A DNA stretch of 64,000 bases, from the NCBI GenBank assembly GCA_038501625.1, contig JAZAYU010000034.1, positions 3,623,102 through 3,687,101 of the forward strand, read 5' to 3'. This document shows, piece by piece, positions 11,029-21,070 of this stretch (the stretch's first letter is position 1; every line of letters begins with the position of its first letter). The DNA comes from Corbicula japonica. Lineage: Eukaryota > Mollusca > Bivalvia > Venerida > Cyrenidae. The translations under genes and the position numbers were made by a program. Below the pieces are notes generated by a model that saw nothing but the letters and a program-made list of their open reading frames with translations, was not told the origin of the DNA and searched no databases.

Positions 11029-11272
11029 TGCTTTACTCAGTATATACAGGACTTATTGTTTGTAGATCCAGATCAACTAGCACATCAGTGCCATCTGATC
11101 TGGATCAATACTGGCCTCTTCTTTGTAAGAAATAATGAATCTAAAGCTAAATTATGAATCTAAAACTAACAGTGTAGATCCTAATCATATGACATTGATA
11201 AGCCTGATGATCTGGATCTACACTGTTCGACAATGGATAATGGCTGTATCCCATTAAGTACAGTGTTAAGGG
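11029..11272 (+). mobile_element. Family A MITE, diverged
   Basis: Arms GTAGATCCAGATCAACTAGC and ATGATCTGGATCTACACTG. The linker carries a small duplication (GAATCTAAAGCTAAATTAT then GAATCTAAAACTAACAG). Right end near CAGTGTTAAG. Confidence 0.75.
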
Positions 11273-11364
11273 CATTTTATGAGAGTAATCTTTATTTCTA
11301 CATTAGGTATTTATGTTATTTTGTCTGTGAACTGAAAATTAATCGGAAGTCGTTTCTAACATAC

Positions 11365-11585
11365 ATTGGTATCTTAATTCATTTATTAGGTACAGGCATG
11401 TACCTAATATACTCAACCACAACCTCCCTTTCAGGGTAATCTCTTCACTACCCCTGTCCCCAGTGTAACATATACATATTTTAATTCATTTCTTCAGGAC
11501 ACTCATGTTTTTAGTTCATTTCTTAGGTACAATCTCAACCACTACCTCCACTTCTCCATTCACTACCCCTGTCCCCGACTGTCAC
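11365..11585 (+). repeat. Two-copy tandem repeat, about 115 bp
   Basis: CACTACCCCTGTCCCC occurs at 11446 and 11561; TCAACCAC plus ACCTCC precedes both, as does TTAATTCATTTATTAGGTAC / AGTTCATTTCTTAGGTAC. Confidence 0.7.
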
Positions 11586-11667
11586 ATTAAATTTTCAAAT
11601 TCTTTATATTTTCATGTCTGTCTGAAATAATCTAGACTTGCTTGAACAATGAGCTTAATTAGTATAT

Positions 11668-11906
11668 AAACCTTTCTTCCATTTATGCGCATTTTTACAC
11701 ATGTGTGACCAATGTAGATCCAGATCAGCCGGCACATCGGTGCTGTCTGATCAGGATCTGCACTGGTTGCATTTTGGTCAGAAATAACCTTATTAATCAA
11801 TCAGCAAACTGTTTTGATCCTTATCAGATGGACGGATGTGCCAGCTGATCTGGATCTAAACTGTTGGCCCTCTCAATAGAAGTGTGTCTATAGAGGAAAG
11901 GGTTAA
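11668..11906 (+). mobile_element. Family A MITE, full length
   Basis: TAAACCTTTCTTCCATTTAT to CTATAGAGGAAAGGGTTAA. Linker TTTGGTCAGAAATAACC, first arm GACCAATG, second arm AACTG-type. Confidence 0.9.
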
Positions 11907-12002
11907 ACTACAGAGGTTTGCATCAAAATCGTTTTATCAACTGATTTCAAGGGACTGAAGACATCTCAAACTTCTTAAATGTGAATATTTTATATTATCA
12001 GG

Positions 12003-12053
12003 GTAACTGATGCATTTCCTATTAAATGAAGGCCAAAAAGCCACTGCTGTTTT
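12003..12053 (+). repeat. Short direct repeat, copy 1
   Basis: TTTCCTATTAAATGAAGGCC then AAAAAGCCACTGCTGTTTTA; recurs at 12627-12680 with about 85% identity. The pair brackets an A fragment, an inverted duplication, an A copy and a D repeat. Confidence 0.7.
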
Positions 12054-12083
12054 AACCCTTTCCTCTATAATGCCATGGGCGAA
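12053..12083. mobile_element. Family A MITE, TIR fragment
   Basis: TTAACCCTTTCCTCTATAAT followed by GCCATGGGCGAAT, then lost. Confidence 0.6.
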
Positions 12084-12260
12084 TTTTATATTAAGGTCCA
12101 AAGCACAGGTCCAATCTCTCTAACCATCTCCTCTGCTATGACAGCCTTCAATCATTAACCCTTTACTCCATGGCTGTTATAAACGAGTGACAAATGTAGA
12201 TCCAGATCAGCTGGTCAGTGCAGTCTGACCAGGATCTGCACAGTTCGTTTTATTCATTAG
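12081..12260 (+). repeat. Inverted duplication, copy 1 (partner 15795-15985)
   Basis: Shares with the reverse complement of 15795-15985 a non-MITE flank (TATTAAGG, then TCTCTCTAACCATCTCCTCT, GCTATGACAGCC) plus the first ~100 bp of the adjoining A copy. Confidence 0.9.
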
Positions 12261-12388
12261 GTTATTTCTGACCAAAAAGCAACCAGTTTAGATCCTGATT
12301 AGATGGCACAGATAAATGTGGTAGCTGATCTAGATCTACACTGTTTGCCTAAGTGGTAAAAGGTGTAAATATGAAGTAAATGGTTTAA
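12155..12388 (-). mobile_element. Family A MITE, TTACTCC subfamily
   Basis: TTAACCCTTTACTCCATGGC at the left, minus-sense linker TTCATTAGGTTATTTCTGAC, decayed right end ATATGAAGTAAATGGTTTAA. Its left hairpin has the shortened loop GGTCAGTGCAGTCTGACC, shared only with 15694. Confidence 0.9.
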
Positions 12389-12419
12389 AAGGTAAGTCTC
12401 TAGGTTCAGAAAATGGCAA

Positions 12420-12615
12420 TTCTGGGCTTTTCCTTCTTTGGTTGGGACCATTTATGGGCCCCTTCCCCTCAGAAAATTTCTTTAAAATCATGCAGTTTTC
12501 CCTAAAATGTATCTTTACGTCTTTTTTTTAAATTCCCCCTTTTAGAGAAAAAATGCACTATTTTTCCCTAAACTATAGGGCTTGGGCCCCTTCCCCTTAG
12601 AATGAAAAAAAGCAC
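12420..12615 (+). repeat. Family D repeat
   Basis: GGGACCATTTATGGGCCCCT, then AAAATCATGCAGTTTTCC and CTATAGGGCTTGGGCCCC. Matched by 21600-21810 in the same order. Pyrimidine-rich; no coding. Confidence 0.65.
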
Positions 12616-12626
12616 TGCAATTATCT

Positions 12627-12680
12627 GGTGCAACTGTTACTTTTCCAATTAAACGAAGGCCAAGAAGCCGCTGCTGCTTT
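12627..12680 (+). repeat. Short direct repeat, copy 2
   Basis: CCAATTAAACGAAGGCC then AAGAAGCCGCTGCTGCTTTA; partner of 12003-12053. Confidence 0.7.
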
Positions 12681-13093
12681 AAAACGATTAGATCAAGGCA
12701 AGCTGTTATTCCAATCTACATGGCACCATGATCGATCCTTCCGCAGACCATTTTAGGCTGTTTCTACCTTGACAAATATTGTTCAATTAAGCTGCAAGCT
12801 GTCACCGTATAGTAATAGACACTGGGATTGGAATCAATTTTAATCTATATTTGTTGTGATCAAGATGTTGATTTAAATAGTTGTTAGATTTCTACTTGTA
12901 TTTATAATGACTTGCCAAAAATGCAGGCGTCTCTAATAAATTAAAAATTTTGTGCCCTATATATTAACATTACCTTTGGCTACATTGTTTGTTCAATGTT
13001 TAACTTGTATTTTCATCAAATTCTGTAAACTGTTAATGAAGAAGAATCAACACAATACTTCTTTCATTATTATGCCACAGTGTCATTTATGAC

Positions 13094-13262
13094 GTGGTCA
13101 TTGTACCCTACAGTTTGTTTCCTACAGATCATGATCATTGTTTCCTACAGGTCATTGTCATTGTTCCCTTCAGGTCATGGTCATTGTTCCCTTCCGGTCA
13201 TGGTCATTATTTCCTAAAGGATGTGGTTCTTGTTCCTCTGAAGGTCAGGTTTATTGTTCCCT
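13094..13262 (+). repeat. 23-24-bp minisatellite, about 7 copies
   Basis: Unit GGTCATGGTC plus ATTGTTCCCTTCC, decaying to both sides (TTTCCTACAG variants at the left). The overlapping ORFs are repeat translations. Confidence 0.85.
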
Positions 13263-13513
13263 GGTTAATAGAGATATGAGAATTTTTGTGATGAAAACAA
13301 ATATCAGTGACACTTGCGCATACAAGAATAATAGTGATTTAAGATCATGACGTGTTGTTATAGGAACTTCATTGGGCAGCGCCACACTGTCAGAACAGCT
13401 GTTACATCCCTGTATTTCTGCTGAAGACTTATCAATGCTACTGCCTTACCTGTGTTTTGTTCCTAATAGTAATGTATTTTGTTTCCAGACATTGTCACTA
13501 TTACCAGTAACTG

Positions 13514-13625
13514 GTCCTAAGGTTATAAAACTGAGTATGGAAACCAGTCTCAAATCTCAAGCATCTGATTGGCTGAAATGGCGACTGGTTTCCAATCTCA
13601 GCTTTTTTTTTATAACCTTCAGCCC
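13514..13625. mobile_element. Family B element, internal deletion of right arm
   Basis: Complete left arm to GGCGACTGG, then a jump to TTTCCAATCTCAGC and TTATAACCTTCAGCCC. About 35 bp of the right arm are missing, so the palindrome is asymmetric. Confidence 0.85.
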
Positions 13626-13639
13626 TGGACTTGACTGCA

Positions 13640-14650
13640 CACCTATAAACTTTCCACAAGAGATCTGGTCTGGTTTATTTAGTACCTTTCCACAAAAGAC
13701 CCAGACTGGTCAATTGTAACTTTGGATTGGTCCATTTAAGAGTACTGTGGTATCATTTTATTTAGCGATGGTTTAATTTTCGCGTATTTTGCGCTCGGGC
13801 CAGAGCGCGAATTTAACACCTAAGCTAAATTTTAACCATATAGTTCCACATACGTATCCGGAACGTGGTAATGTCCGAATTTACCTACACTTTGCACTTA
13901 GTTGCCCGTATCGCTATTTTATATAAATTTGAGGTATTGAATAATTATATTCATAAAGGAAATAAAATAAGTTATTACTGTCGAGTTTCTTTTGGAATAT
14001 TTTTAATGTTACTTAAAACTGTAACGACAATTAAGTCTGTGCATTTAGGTCAGAATAAGTCACGTTTTACCGAACAGCATCGTTGTCATCTCATTCTGTT
14101 TATTTTGACACGTAAAAACTTTTTAAAACTAATAAACCCTTTCTAAGTAATTGTTTTATGATTTATTGACACTTGTGAACATAAAACGGTTACGCAATTT
14201 AACAATCCAATTATGTTATGAATGGTCCAGATAGATGGATCATACGGGTCCCGTGTCAATTAGCGGCGCCCAATAAACAGCGGTCCGATAATTGACTAAC
14301 AAAGGAAGTGGTAGTTGACAGGGGCCAACTGACACATGGTTAGCTCGCGTGTTCAAATAAACAAAGGGTGACAATAACAGATCGGTCAAATATAGATAAT
14401 AATAATTATTATGGTTAATTTTTTTTTTTTTTTTGAAAATTGATTTTGCGCGAATTTACATCCGCGCGAAACAGTCTTTTTCGGCGATTGCGCGAAATTT
14501 CGTGCCAGCGAAATTAAATGATACCACAGTACCTTTTCACAAGAGACTCAGTCTTGTTCATTTAAGAGTACTTTTTCAAAAGAGACGTGGATTGGTTCAT
14601 AGTTACAATATAGATTTTGCTACCTTTCCAGTCAAAAGAGAGCTAGCCTG
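13640..14650 (+). repeat. ~40-bp minisatellite interrupted by a TIR element
   Basis: AGTACCTTTCCACAAAAGAC, AGTACCTTTTCACAAGAGAC and AGTACTTTTTCAAAAGAGAC units, each followed by a CTGGT/TTGGTTCATTTA part, lie on both sides of 13746-14528. About five units in all. Confidence 0.7.
13746..14528. mobile_element. TIR DNA element, 783 bp, GTAC-flanked
   Basis: Left end GTACTGTGGTATCATTTTAT; right end in reverse complement GTACTGTGGTATCATTTAAT. The subterminal regions on both sides are rich in CGCG (TTTTCGCGTATTTTGCGC; GATTTTGCGCGAATTTAC). The duplication is GTAC or an inner TA, ambiguous because GTAC is palindromic. It lies within a minisatellite unit. The 93-codon ORF inside has no transposase features. 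Confidence 0.85.
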
Positions 14651-14853
14651 ATTCATTATTGATTAAACACTTCTTTTATGACTACTTAAGGGACAAAAAG
14701 GTGCCAGTGCCGCCAGACAACCCATGTTCTTTAAGACAGACACCATATTTCGTGTTTACTTAAATACCGGTACATTCTCAGGCAAAGGGTTCTGTTCCAG
14801 CCAACAGCCAGCTGGTATATCAGTTTACCTAGGTATGATTTGCAGTAGTATCA

Positions 14854-15051
14854 TTTAACCCTTTCGTCCATATATACGCATTTTTATGCTGTCCGATCAG
14901 GATCTGCACTGATAGCATTCCGGTCAGAAAAAGCTATCGAATCTTAAAGCAAACAGTGCAGATCCTGATCAGAGGGCACGGACATGCCGGCTGATCTGGA
15001 TCTACACTGTTCGCCTATGCAATAAAGGTGTGTCTATGGAGGAATGGGTTA
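14854..15051 (+). mobile_element. Family A MITE, first arm deleted
   Basis: TTAACCCTTTCGTCCATATA to TATGGAGGAATGGGTTA. The first hairpin lacks its 5' strand: CGCATTTTTATGCTGTCCG joins directly to ATCAGGATCTGCAC. The second hairpin is complete. Confidence 0.9.
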
Positions 15052-15693
15052 TTTTACCTGGACATTTTTTTTTATTTGCAGTTGTGTTATTCAATTAAGA
15101 CAAACATTTACGTTGTTTAATTTCACTCAGGTTTGTTTTTCCTCAGTTGCCTTAGTGTGAAATTTGTAAACTTTGGGCCAGCACCAAATTGACTGAAATT
15201 ACAGTATTTTTGTTTGTCCAAAATCAAGCTTATATTCCATAATTGACTTTTATGTCTGTTTTTCATTCTTGCAAGAGGTAAATATTTGAGAATATTGGAA
15301 CTAAGTGCAAGCTGTCGGCACAGTCACAAAGCAAGCAGCTGTCGCCAGCCTGTATTTCTGCTAGAAGTTCCAGAATCAATAGCACTGTATGCCAACCTGA
15401 TAGGCAAGTCTTTCCATTGAAGCATTCATGTGGTTGCAGCATGGATTTTTTTCGCAAGCTGTTGACTGTCCCAGAATCTTATTTCTTGGAAACAAAGAAA
15501 GACAGATTTCCAGTGCTTGTATCTTATATCTTGCTGCTACTTTGTAAAGTGCAGCCTATCTATGCCTCAGAAATATTGAACCAAGTTTAAAATTCCATCA
15601 ATTTACTCTCAAACACCATTAATGAAGTGTCTTTTTTTGTCAAGCTGGCTTGCGGTGAGCTCGATTAAACTGTCACATTTTCAACACAGTCCC
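15052..15693. other. No feature recognised
   Basis: No repeat or ORF supported beyond a 64-codon minus-strand ORF without similarity. Confidence 0.4.
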
Positions 15694-15897
15694 TTAACCC
15701 TTTACTCCATATATGTGTTTTATCACATGTGCAAACATCTGTGCCCTCTGATCAGGATCTAAACTGGTTGCTTTTTGGTCAGAAATAACCTAATGAATCA
15801 AAAACGAACTGTGCAGATCCTGATCAGACTGCACTGACCAATTGATCTGGATCTACATTTGTCACTCATTTATAACAGCCATGGAGTAAAGGGTTAA
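15694..15897 (+). mobile_element. Family A MITE, TTACTCC subfamily
   Basis: TTAACCCTTTACTCCATATA and CATGGAGTAAAGGGTTAA with TTAA on both sides. The linker is canonical (TTTTTGGTCAGAAATAACC), the first hairpin is truncated, and the second has the shortened loop seen at 12155. Confidence 0.95.
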
Positions 15898-15985
15898 TGA
15901 TTGCAGGCTGTCATAGCAGAGGAGATGGTTAGAGAGATCAGAACTATGCTTTCCTGACCTTCGAACCTTAATACAAAATTTTAAT
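15795..15985 (-). repeat. Inverted duplication, copy 2
   Basis: Reverse complement of 12081-12260 across the MITE end and about 80 bp of flank (GGCTGTCATAGCAGAGGAGA). The flank is not part of other A copies. Confidence 0.9.
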
Positions 15986-15998
15986 GTGACTCACTTAA

Positions 15999-16770
15999 GC
16001 CCCGGTCACAACCCGCCATGCTTCTTTTTTGTCCGTACGTGTTCTGCAAAGGTTACGTTCGCGGTGGTTTTTGGTTGGACGTGGCAAGAGCAGAGAGGAC
16101 GCACGTAACACTCACGGTTGCGCAAGGTGTGAGTACGTGGCCAGCACGCCACGTCTAGGGGTAAAAGGTTGCGTGCATTTTACGTTTCCTAGGTGGTATG
16201 TGAGTTGTACATGCTGACAAAGTGCTTACAACGCAAGTTCTTCGTGCGATTTCCATGTCAACGAATGGAGGCAGTACTGCTCACATACAGTGTTCTTACT
16301 CGCTCGCCCGTTGTAAGTGCGTGCAAGTGCGGTGAACGTGAGTTTATTTTGGTCGCTATTGGGTGATATATATTAGGACGACCTATCGATGCTCGAAGTA
16401 TATGTTATATACCGCAGAGGTTTGTGCATTGTAAGTAAAGAGCACGTACTTGCTCTGTAAGGTCCGCCTGAGTTCTGTGCGCATTTTGGACAGTTGAACT
16501 GAGGAAGCACGGACCATGCATGGACCACGCAAAGACTTGCAGAGGCAGTGTGTTATGCGCTCGTGTACGTACAGGGCACCCGTACTGGTGGTTAATCCTT
16601 AGCCTGAATGCAGAGAAAGTTTTGCATGCACTAAAAATGCTACGGCGTCTCTGCGTGCTCAAAAATCCGTATGGAGGCGATACTCACCACGTACGAATCC
16701 CTGAATTTGGCCCACGTTTTTGCACGCAGACAGCATGCACTTGCACGCAAGGCGGGTTGTGACCGGGGCT
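15999..16770. mobile_element. TIR DNA element, 772 bp, TTAA-flanked
   Basis: Left GCCCCGGTCACAACCCGCC, right the exact reverse complement GGCGGGTTGTGACCGGGGC plus one T, with TTAA at 15995-15998 and 16771-16774. The interior is GC-rich and full of ACGT/CGTACG words, unlike its surroundings. Short ORFs inside read on both strands and are not convincing. TTAA sites are used by piggyBac and Kolobok transposons; which one is not determined. Confidence 0.88.
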
Positions 16771-16774
16771 TTAA

Positions 16775-17450
16775 AGGCACAATGTTCCTTGTGACAATCA
16801 AAATAATAATGTGCAATAACTGACATATTTTATATAGATACTGGTATAAATTGTTTAAATAACTATTATACTGAATAATACTTTGTCAGTATCAGAACAA
16901 TACAAAAAGAAATCCAGTGGTGAAATGTAAAGTCAAAACTGTATGCCTGTTTGGAATACAATATTTTAATTTTATGTTTCAGCACAAAAAGCAAGAGTTA
17001 TTTGTAAAGCTGGTGTCCAGATGTAAAAACTACATGCTGAAAAAACAGGTACATGTTTTATCAATGAAATAACATTAACAGCTACAAATTATTGGACAGT
17101 CTTCTGAAAATTAAAGAATGAGAGAACTATTTTATTATTTTGTGTGACAAGCAAAAACTAAAAATGCTAAAATAAAAGTTTGTTTTATTTAAAATTTGTC
17201 TTGTTGCATATATTGTAAGTCATTCATATTGTCTAATTTTTTAATTGTTGATTGTTCAGTAATTGGTCAGTAATTCAAGTGACCAATTTAAAAACCCACT
17301 TATTCTCTTGTCATAGAGACATTCAAGTCGAGTCAAGGAAATCAGTCCAGCAAACCATTCAGCAATATTTTCTTATCATCCAGATATAGTAATTGTTTGC
17401 ATCATTTTATCCATCTATTTAGCCTGTCCATTTGTCTGTCTGTTTGTTTG
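16775..17450. other. No feature recognised
   Basis: AT-rich; the TGTCTGTCTGTTTGTTTGTC pyrimidine run at 17432 leads into the minisatellite. Confidence 0.4.
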
Positions 17451-17451
17451 T

Positions 17452-19178
17452 CTATGTATCACACTTGTGACCACACTGTCCATGCATCACACTTGTGTGC
17501 ACACTGTCCATGCATCACACTTGTGTGCACACTGTCCATGCATCACACTGTCCATACATCACACTTGTGTGCACAATGTCCATGCATCACACTTGTGTGC
17601 ACACTGTCCATGCATCTCACATGTGTGCACACTGTCCATGCATCACACTTGTGTGCACACTGTCCATGCATCACACTTGTGTGCACACTGTCCATGCATC
17701 TCACTTGTGTGCACACTGTCCATGCATCACACTTGTGTGCACACTGTCCGTGCATCACACTTGTGTGCACAATTTCCATGCATCTCACTTGTGTGCACAC
17801 TGTCCATGCATCACACTTGTGTGCACACTGTCTGTGCATCACACTTGTGTGCACAATTTCCATGCATCACACTTGTGTGCCTACTGTCAATGCATCACAC
17901 TTGTGTGCACAATGTGCATGCATCTCACTTGTGTGCACACTGTCCATGCATCACACTTGTGTGCTCACTGACCATGCATCACACTTGTGTGCTAAAATGT
18001 CTATGTATCACACTTGTGTGCACACTGTCCATGCATCACACTTGTGTGCACACTGTCCATGCATCACACTTGTGTGCTCACTGACCATGCATCACACTTG
18101 TGTGCACACTGTCCATGCATCACACTTGTGTGCACACTGTCAATGCATCACACTTGTGTGCTCACTGACCATGCATCACACTTGTGTGCACACTGTCTAT
18201 GTATCACACTTGTGTGCACACTGTCCATGCATCCCACTTGTGTGCACACTGTCCATGCATCCCACTTGTGTGCACACTGTCAATGCATCACACTTGTGTG
18301 CACACTGCCATGCATCACACTTGTGTGCTCACAGACCATGCATCACACTTGTGTGCACACTGTCCATGCATCACACTTGTGTGCACACTGTCCATGCATC
18401 ACACTTGTGTTCACAATGTCCATGCACCACACTTGTGTGCTCACTGTCAATGCATCACACTTGTGTGCACACTGTCCATGCATCACACTTGTGTGCACAA
18501 TGTCTATGTATCACACTTGTGTGCTCACAGAGCATGCATCACACTTGTGTGCACACTGTCCATGCATCACACTTGTGCGACACTGTCAATGCATCACATT
18601 TGTGTAAACACTGTCCATGCATCACACTTGTGTGCACACTGTCCATGCATCACACTTGTGTGCACAATGTCTATGCACCACACTTGTGTGCTCACTGAGC
18701 ATGCATCTCACTTGTGTGCACACTGTCCATGCATCACACTTGTGTGCTCACTGTCCATGCATCTCACTTGTGTGCACACTGTCCATGCATCACACTTGTG
18801 TGCTCACTGTCCATGCATCACACTTGTGTGCACACTGTCCATGCATCACACTTGTGAGCTCACTGTCCATGCATCACACTTATGTGCACACTGTCAATGC
18901 ATCTCACTTGTGTGCACACTGTCAATGCATCTCACTTGTGTGCACACTGTCCATGCATCACACTTGTGTGCTCACTGTCCATGCATCACACTTGTGTGCA
19001 CACTGTCCATGCATCACACTTGTTTGCACACTGTCAATGCATCACACTTGTGTGCACACTGTCCATGCATCACACTTGTGTGCTCATTGTCCATGCATCA
19101 CACTTGTGTGCACACTGTCTGTGCATCACACTTGTGTGCACACTGTCCCTTCTATTACACTCGTGTGCACACTCTACT
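17452..19178 (+). repeat. 28-bp minisatellite, about 61 copies
   Basis: Unit: CACACTTGTGTG, CACACTGTCC, ATGCAT. Because 28 is not a multiple of three, all three forward frames and one reverse frame stay open, giving ORFs up to 433 codons (CHTVHASHL-type repeats) that are artefacts. Recurrent variants (GCTCACTGACC, CACAATTTCC, CTATGTATC) reappear at multiples of 28 bp, which suggests higher-order units. The two edges are degenerate. Confidence 0.97.
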
Positions 19179-19189
19179 ATTTAATGTAA

Positions 19190-19497
19190 ACAACATACAA
19201 AGAACTGCATGTTGGGAATAAGGTAGGTATTTCTTCACATAAGTCATGGTTGGTTTACTTCCAATTTATATGTTAATTCCTGTTAGAGTTCCTTTAAATT
19301 GAATAGCACACCAAATATCCACATATTTGTTATACACATCATAATTAATAATTTATGAAAGTAAGCCTGAAGTGGAATAAGTGTTTCTCAGAAACTTAAG
19401 TTTCCCAACTCGGGGATTTCCGTCTTGGGAACACGCATGACACTTTTGGACTTAAACAATATTAAATCTTTCAGAAATGAAAAATAATATTATGTAT
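19190..19497. other. No feature recognised
   Basis: AT-rich sequence after the minisatellite. Confidence 0.4.
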
Positions 19498-19657
19498 ATA
19501 AACTGCAGTGTGATCAGGATCTACACTGTTTGAGATTTATTTGACCTAGATTTTGGCCTTGTATAGATCTAGATCAGATGGCACCAATCTCCTGGGCTGA
19601 TCTGGATCAGGACTTTCACAAGAAATAAATACTGTATCCATGGAGTCAAGAGTTTTA
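19498..19657. mobile_element. Family A MITE, decayed
   Basis: CTGCAGTGTGATCAGGATCT, GGGCTGATCTGGATC and the right end CCATGGAGTCAAGAGTTTTA remain; the left TIR is lost. Confidence 0.65.
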
Positions 19658-20645
19658 AACCATGCAAGAAGGAGGAAAATGTTTACTGTTAATATATGCA
19701 TAAAACATGGTTGCTATCCAGTTGAAGGACAGTGGTATCAAATTAACCATCTGCAGTCAAATTGGTGAAACACAATGTGTTTTTATACTGACTTTCAGAA
19801 CTAAATCTCCTCTGTCAAAAAGAAAACCCTGCTGATTATGGCTTGAGTTTTCCTCGCTGCCGAGATGACATTTTAATCTTTTTTGAGGTAAAAGAATCTT
19901 GTTGATGCAGCAGATACTTGAAACTCATTTGCTGCCATTTTGCTGAAATTAATCCTTTTATAGGAAAAGGTAGATGACAATGATATAAGTAAGGTATTGT
20001 TTTACACTCTATCTTGGATTTTCCTTCATCATTCCTTGTGGAATAGTAGAGTACCCTCTCTGAACTTTTCATGTTATTTGATAACAAACAGGTGGCATGA
20101 ATTGAAGACTCCTTAATGGGAAATAAATAGTTTTTGGAATTCTAAACTACAGCTTAGTATAAGGAATGGGTATGGGCATTTTTACATATTTTTATATGCA
20201 TTGATGTTTGAAGCTTGAGTACCAGAATTATTGAGTAATTTTGTAAAATGTATTTTCTGTAGCAGACTGAGATTTTCTTGTCAAACATAACAGGTTCCTG
20301 GTCACTCCTCAGGGCAAAATATTAACTGCTTTCAAATATCAAATTTTTTATAATTAATTGTAGAAGACGGTTAAACAAAGTAAATGTGATGAATACAATA
20401 TTCTTAAAGTCAACGTACAAGTGAATAAAATATAAGCTGAAGTTGTTATAGCTTTACTAAGGCAGTAAAATTCACTCACAACAGGCCCTAAAATGTACCT
20501 ATTAGTCCAAAATTTTGGGAAAATTCACTCCTTCTCATTCATTTACAGGCATAAATAGTAGTACAATTACTATTGACCACAACTGAGACATTGAAGTATT
20601 CCACCCTGAACTGTGAATAGTCAGCTTTAAAAATAGGTACTGCTA
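19658..20645. other. No feature recognised
   Basis: AT-rich; no supported gene or repeat. Confidence 0.4.
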
Positions 20646-21070
20646 TTAACCCTTTCCTGTATATATACTGTCATTATCTGAATATAAGCTGCACTTTTTT
20701 TCCAGAATTTGGTAGTAAAAAGTTGGGCGTGCGGCTAATACACAGGTTTGGCTACTTATACATTGCATTAAGCTATTTTCATCTGTTCCATCAGGTTTAG
20801 GGGGGTGCGGCTTATACATGAGTGCGGCTTATATTCAAACAATGACGGTACGCATTTTAACGCATGTGCGACCAGTGTAGATCCAGATCAGCCGGCACAT
20901 CCGTGCCGTCTGATCAGGATCTGCACTGGTCGCATTTTAGTCAGAAATAACCTGATGAATCAAAAAGCGAACAGTTTAGATCCTGATCAGACGGCACGGA
21001 TGTGCCGGCTGATCTGGATCTAAACTGTTCGCCCTAGCAATAAAGGTGTGTCTATACAGGAAAGGGTTAA
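20646..21070 (+). mobile_element. Family A MITE, intact but interrupted
   Basis: TTAACCCTTTCCTGTATATA at the left, CTATACAGGAAAGGGTTAA at the right. Both hairpins are near perfect: GCGACCAGTGTAGATCC...GGATCTGCACTGGTCGC, then GCGAACAGTTTAGATCC...GGATCTAAACTGTTCGC. A 181-bp element sits in the left subterminal TA. Confidence 0.97.
20668..20848. mobile_element. MITE with 28-bp TIRs and TA duplication, nested in A
   Basis: Left end (C)TGTCATTATCTGAATATAAG, right end in reverse complement CCGTCATTGTTTGAATATAA. Both continue into GC-GCAC. TA at 20666-20667 and 20849-20850. Removing it restores ATATATACGCATTTTA of family A. The TA duplication fits the Tc1/mariner group; no transposase is present. 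Confidence 0.9.

Noticed and set aside
13865..14146. 93-codon ORF inside the 783-bp TIR element as a possible transposase
   Set aside because: Too short, no DDE/DDD-type or DNA-binding motif visible, and the element has the size of a non-autonomous derivative.
17397..18698. 433-codon ORF, the longest in the window, with Cys/His-rich repeats that might suggest a zinc-binding protein
   Set aside because: It is a 28-bp minisatellite; neighbouring frames are equally open and the Cys/His content follows from TGT/CAC/CAT words. No splice or start context supports it.
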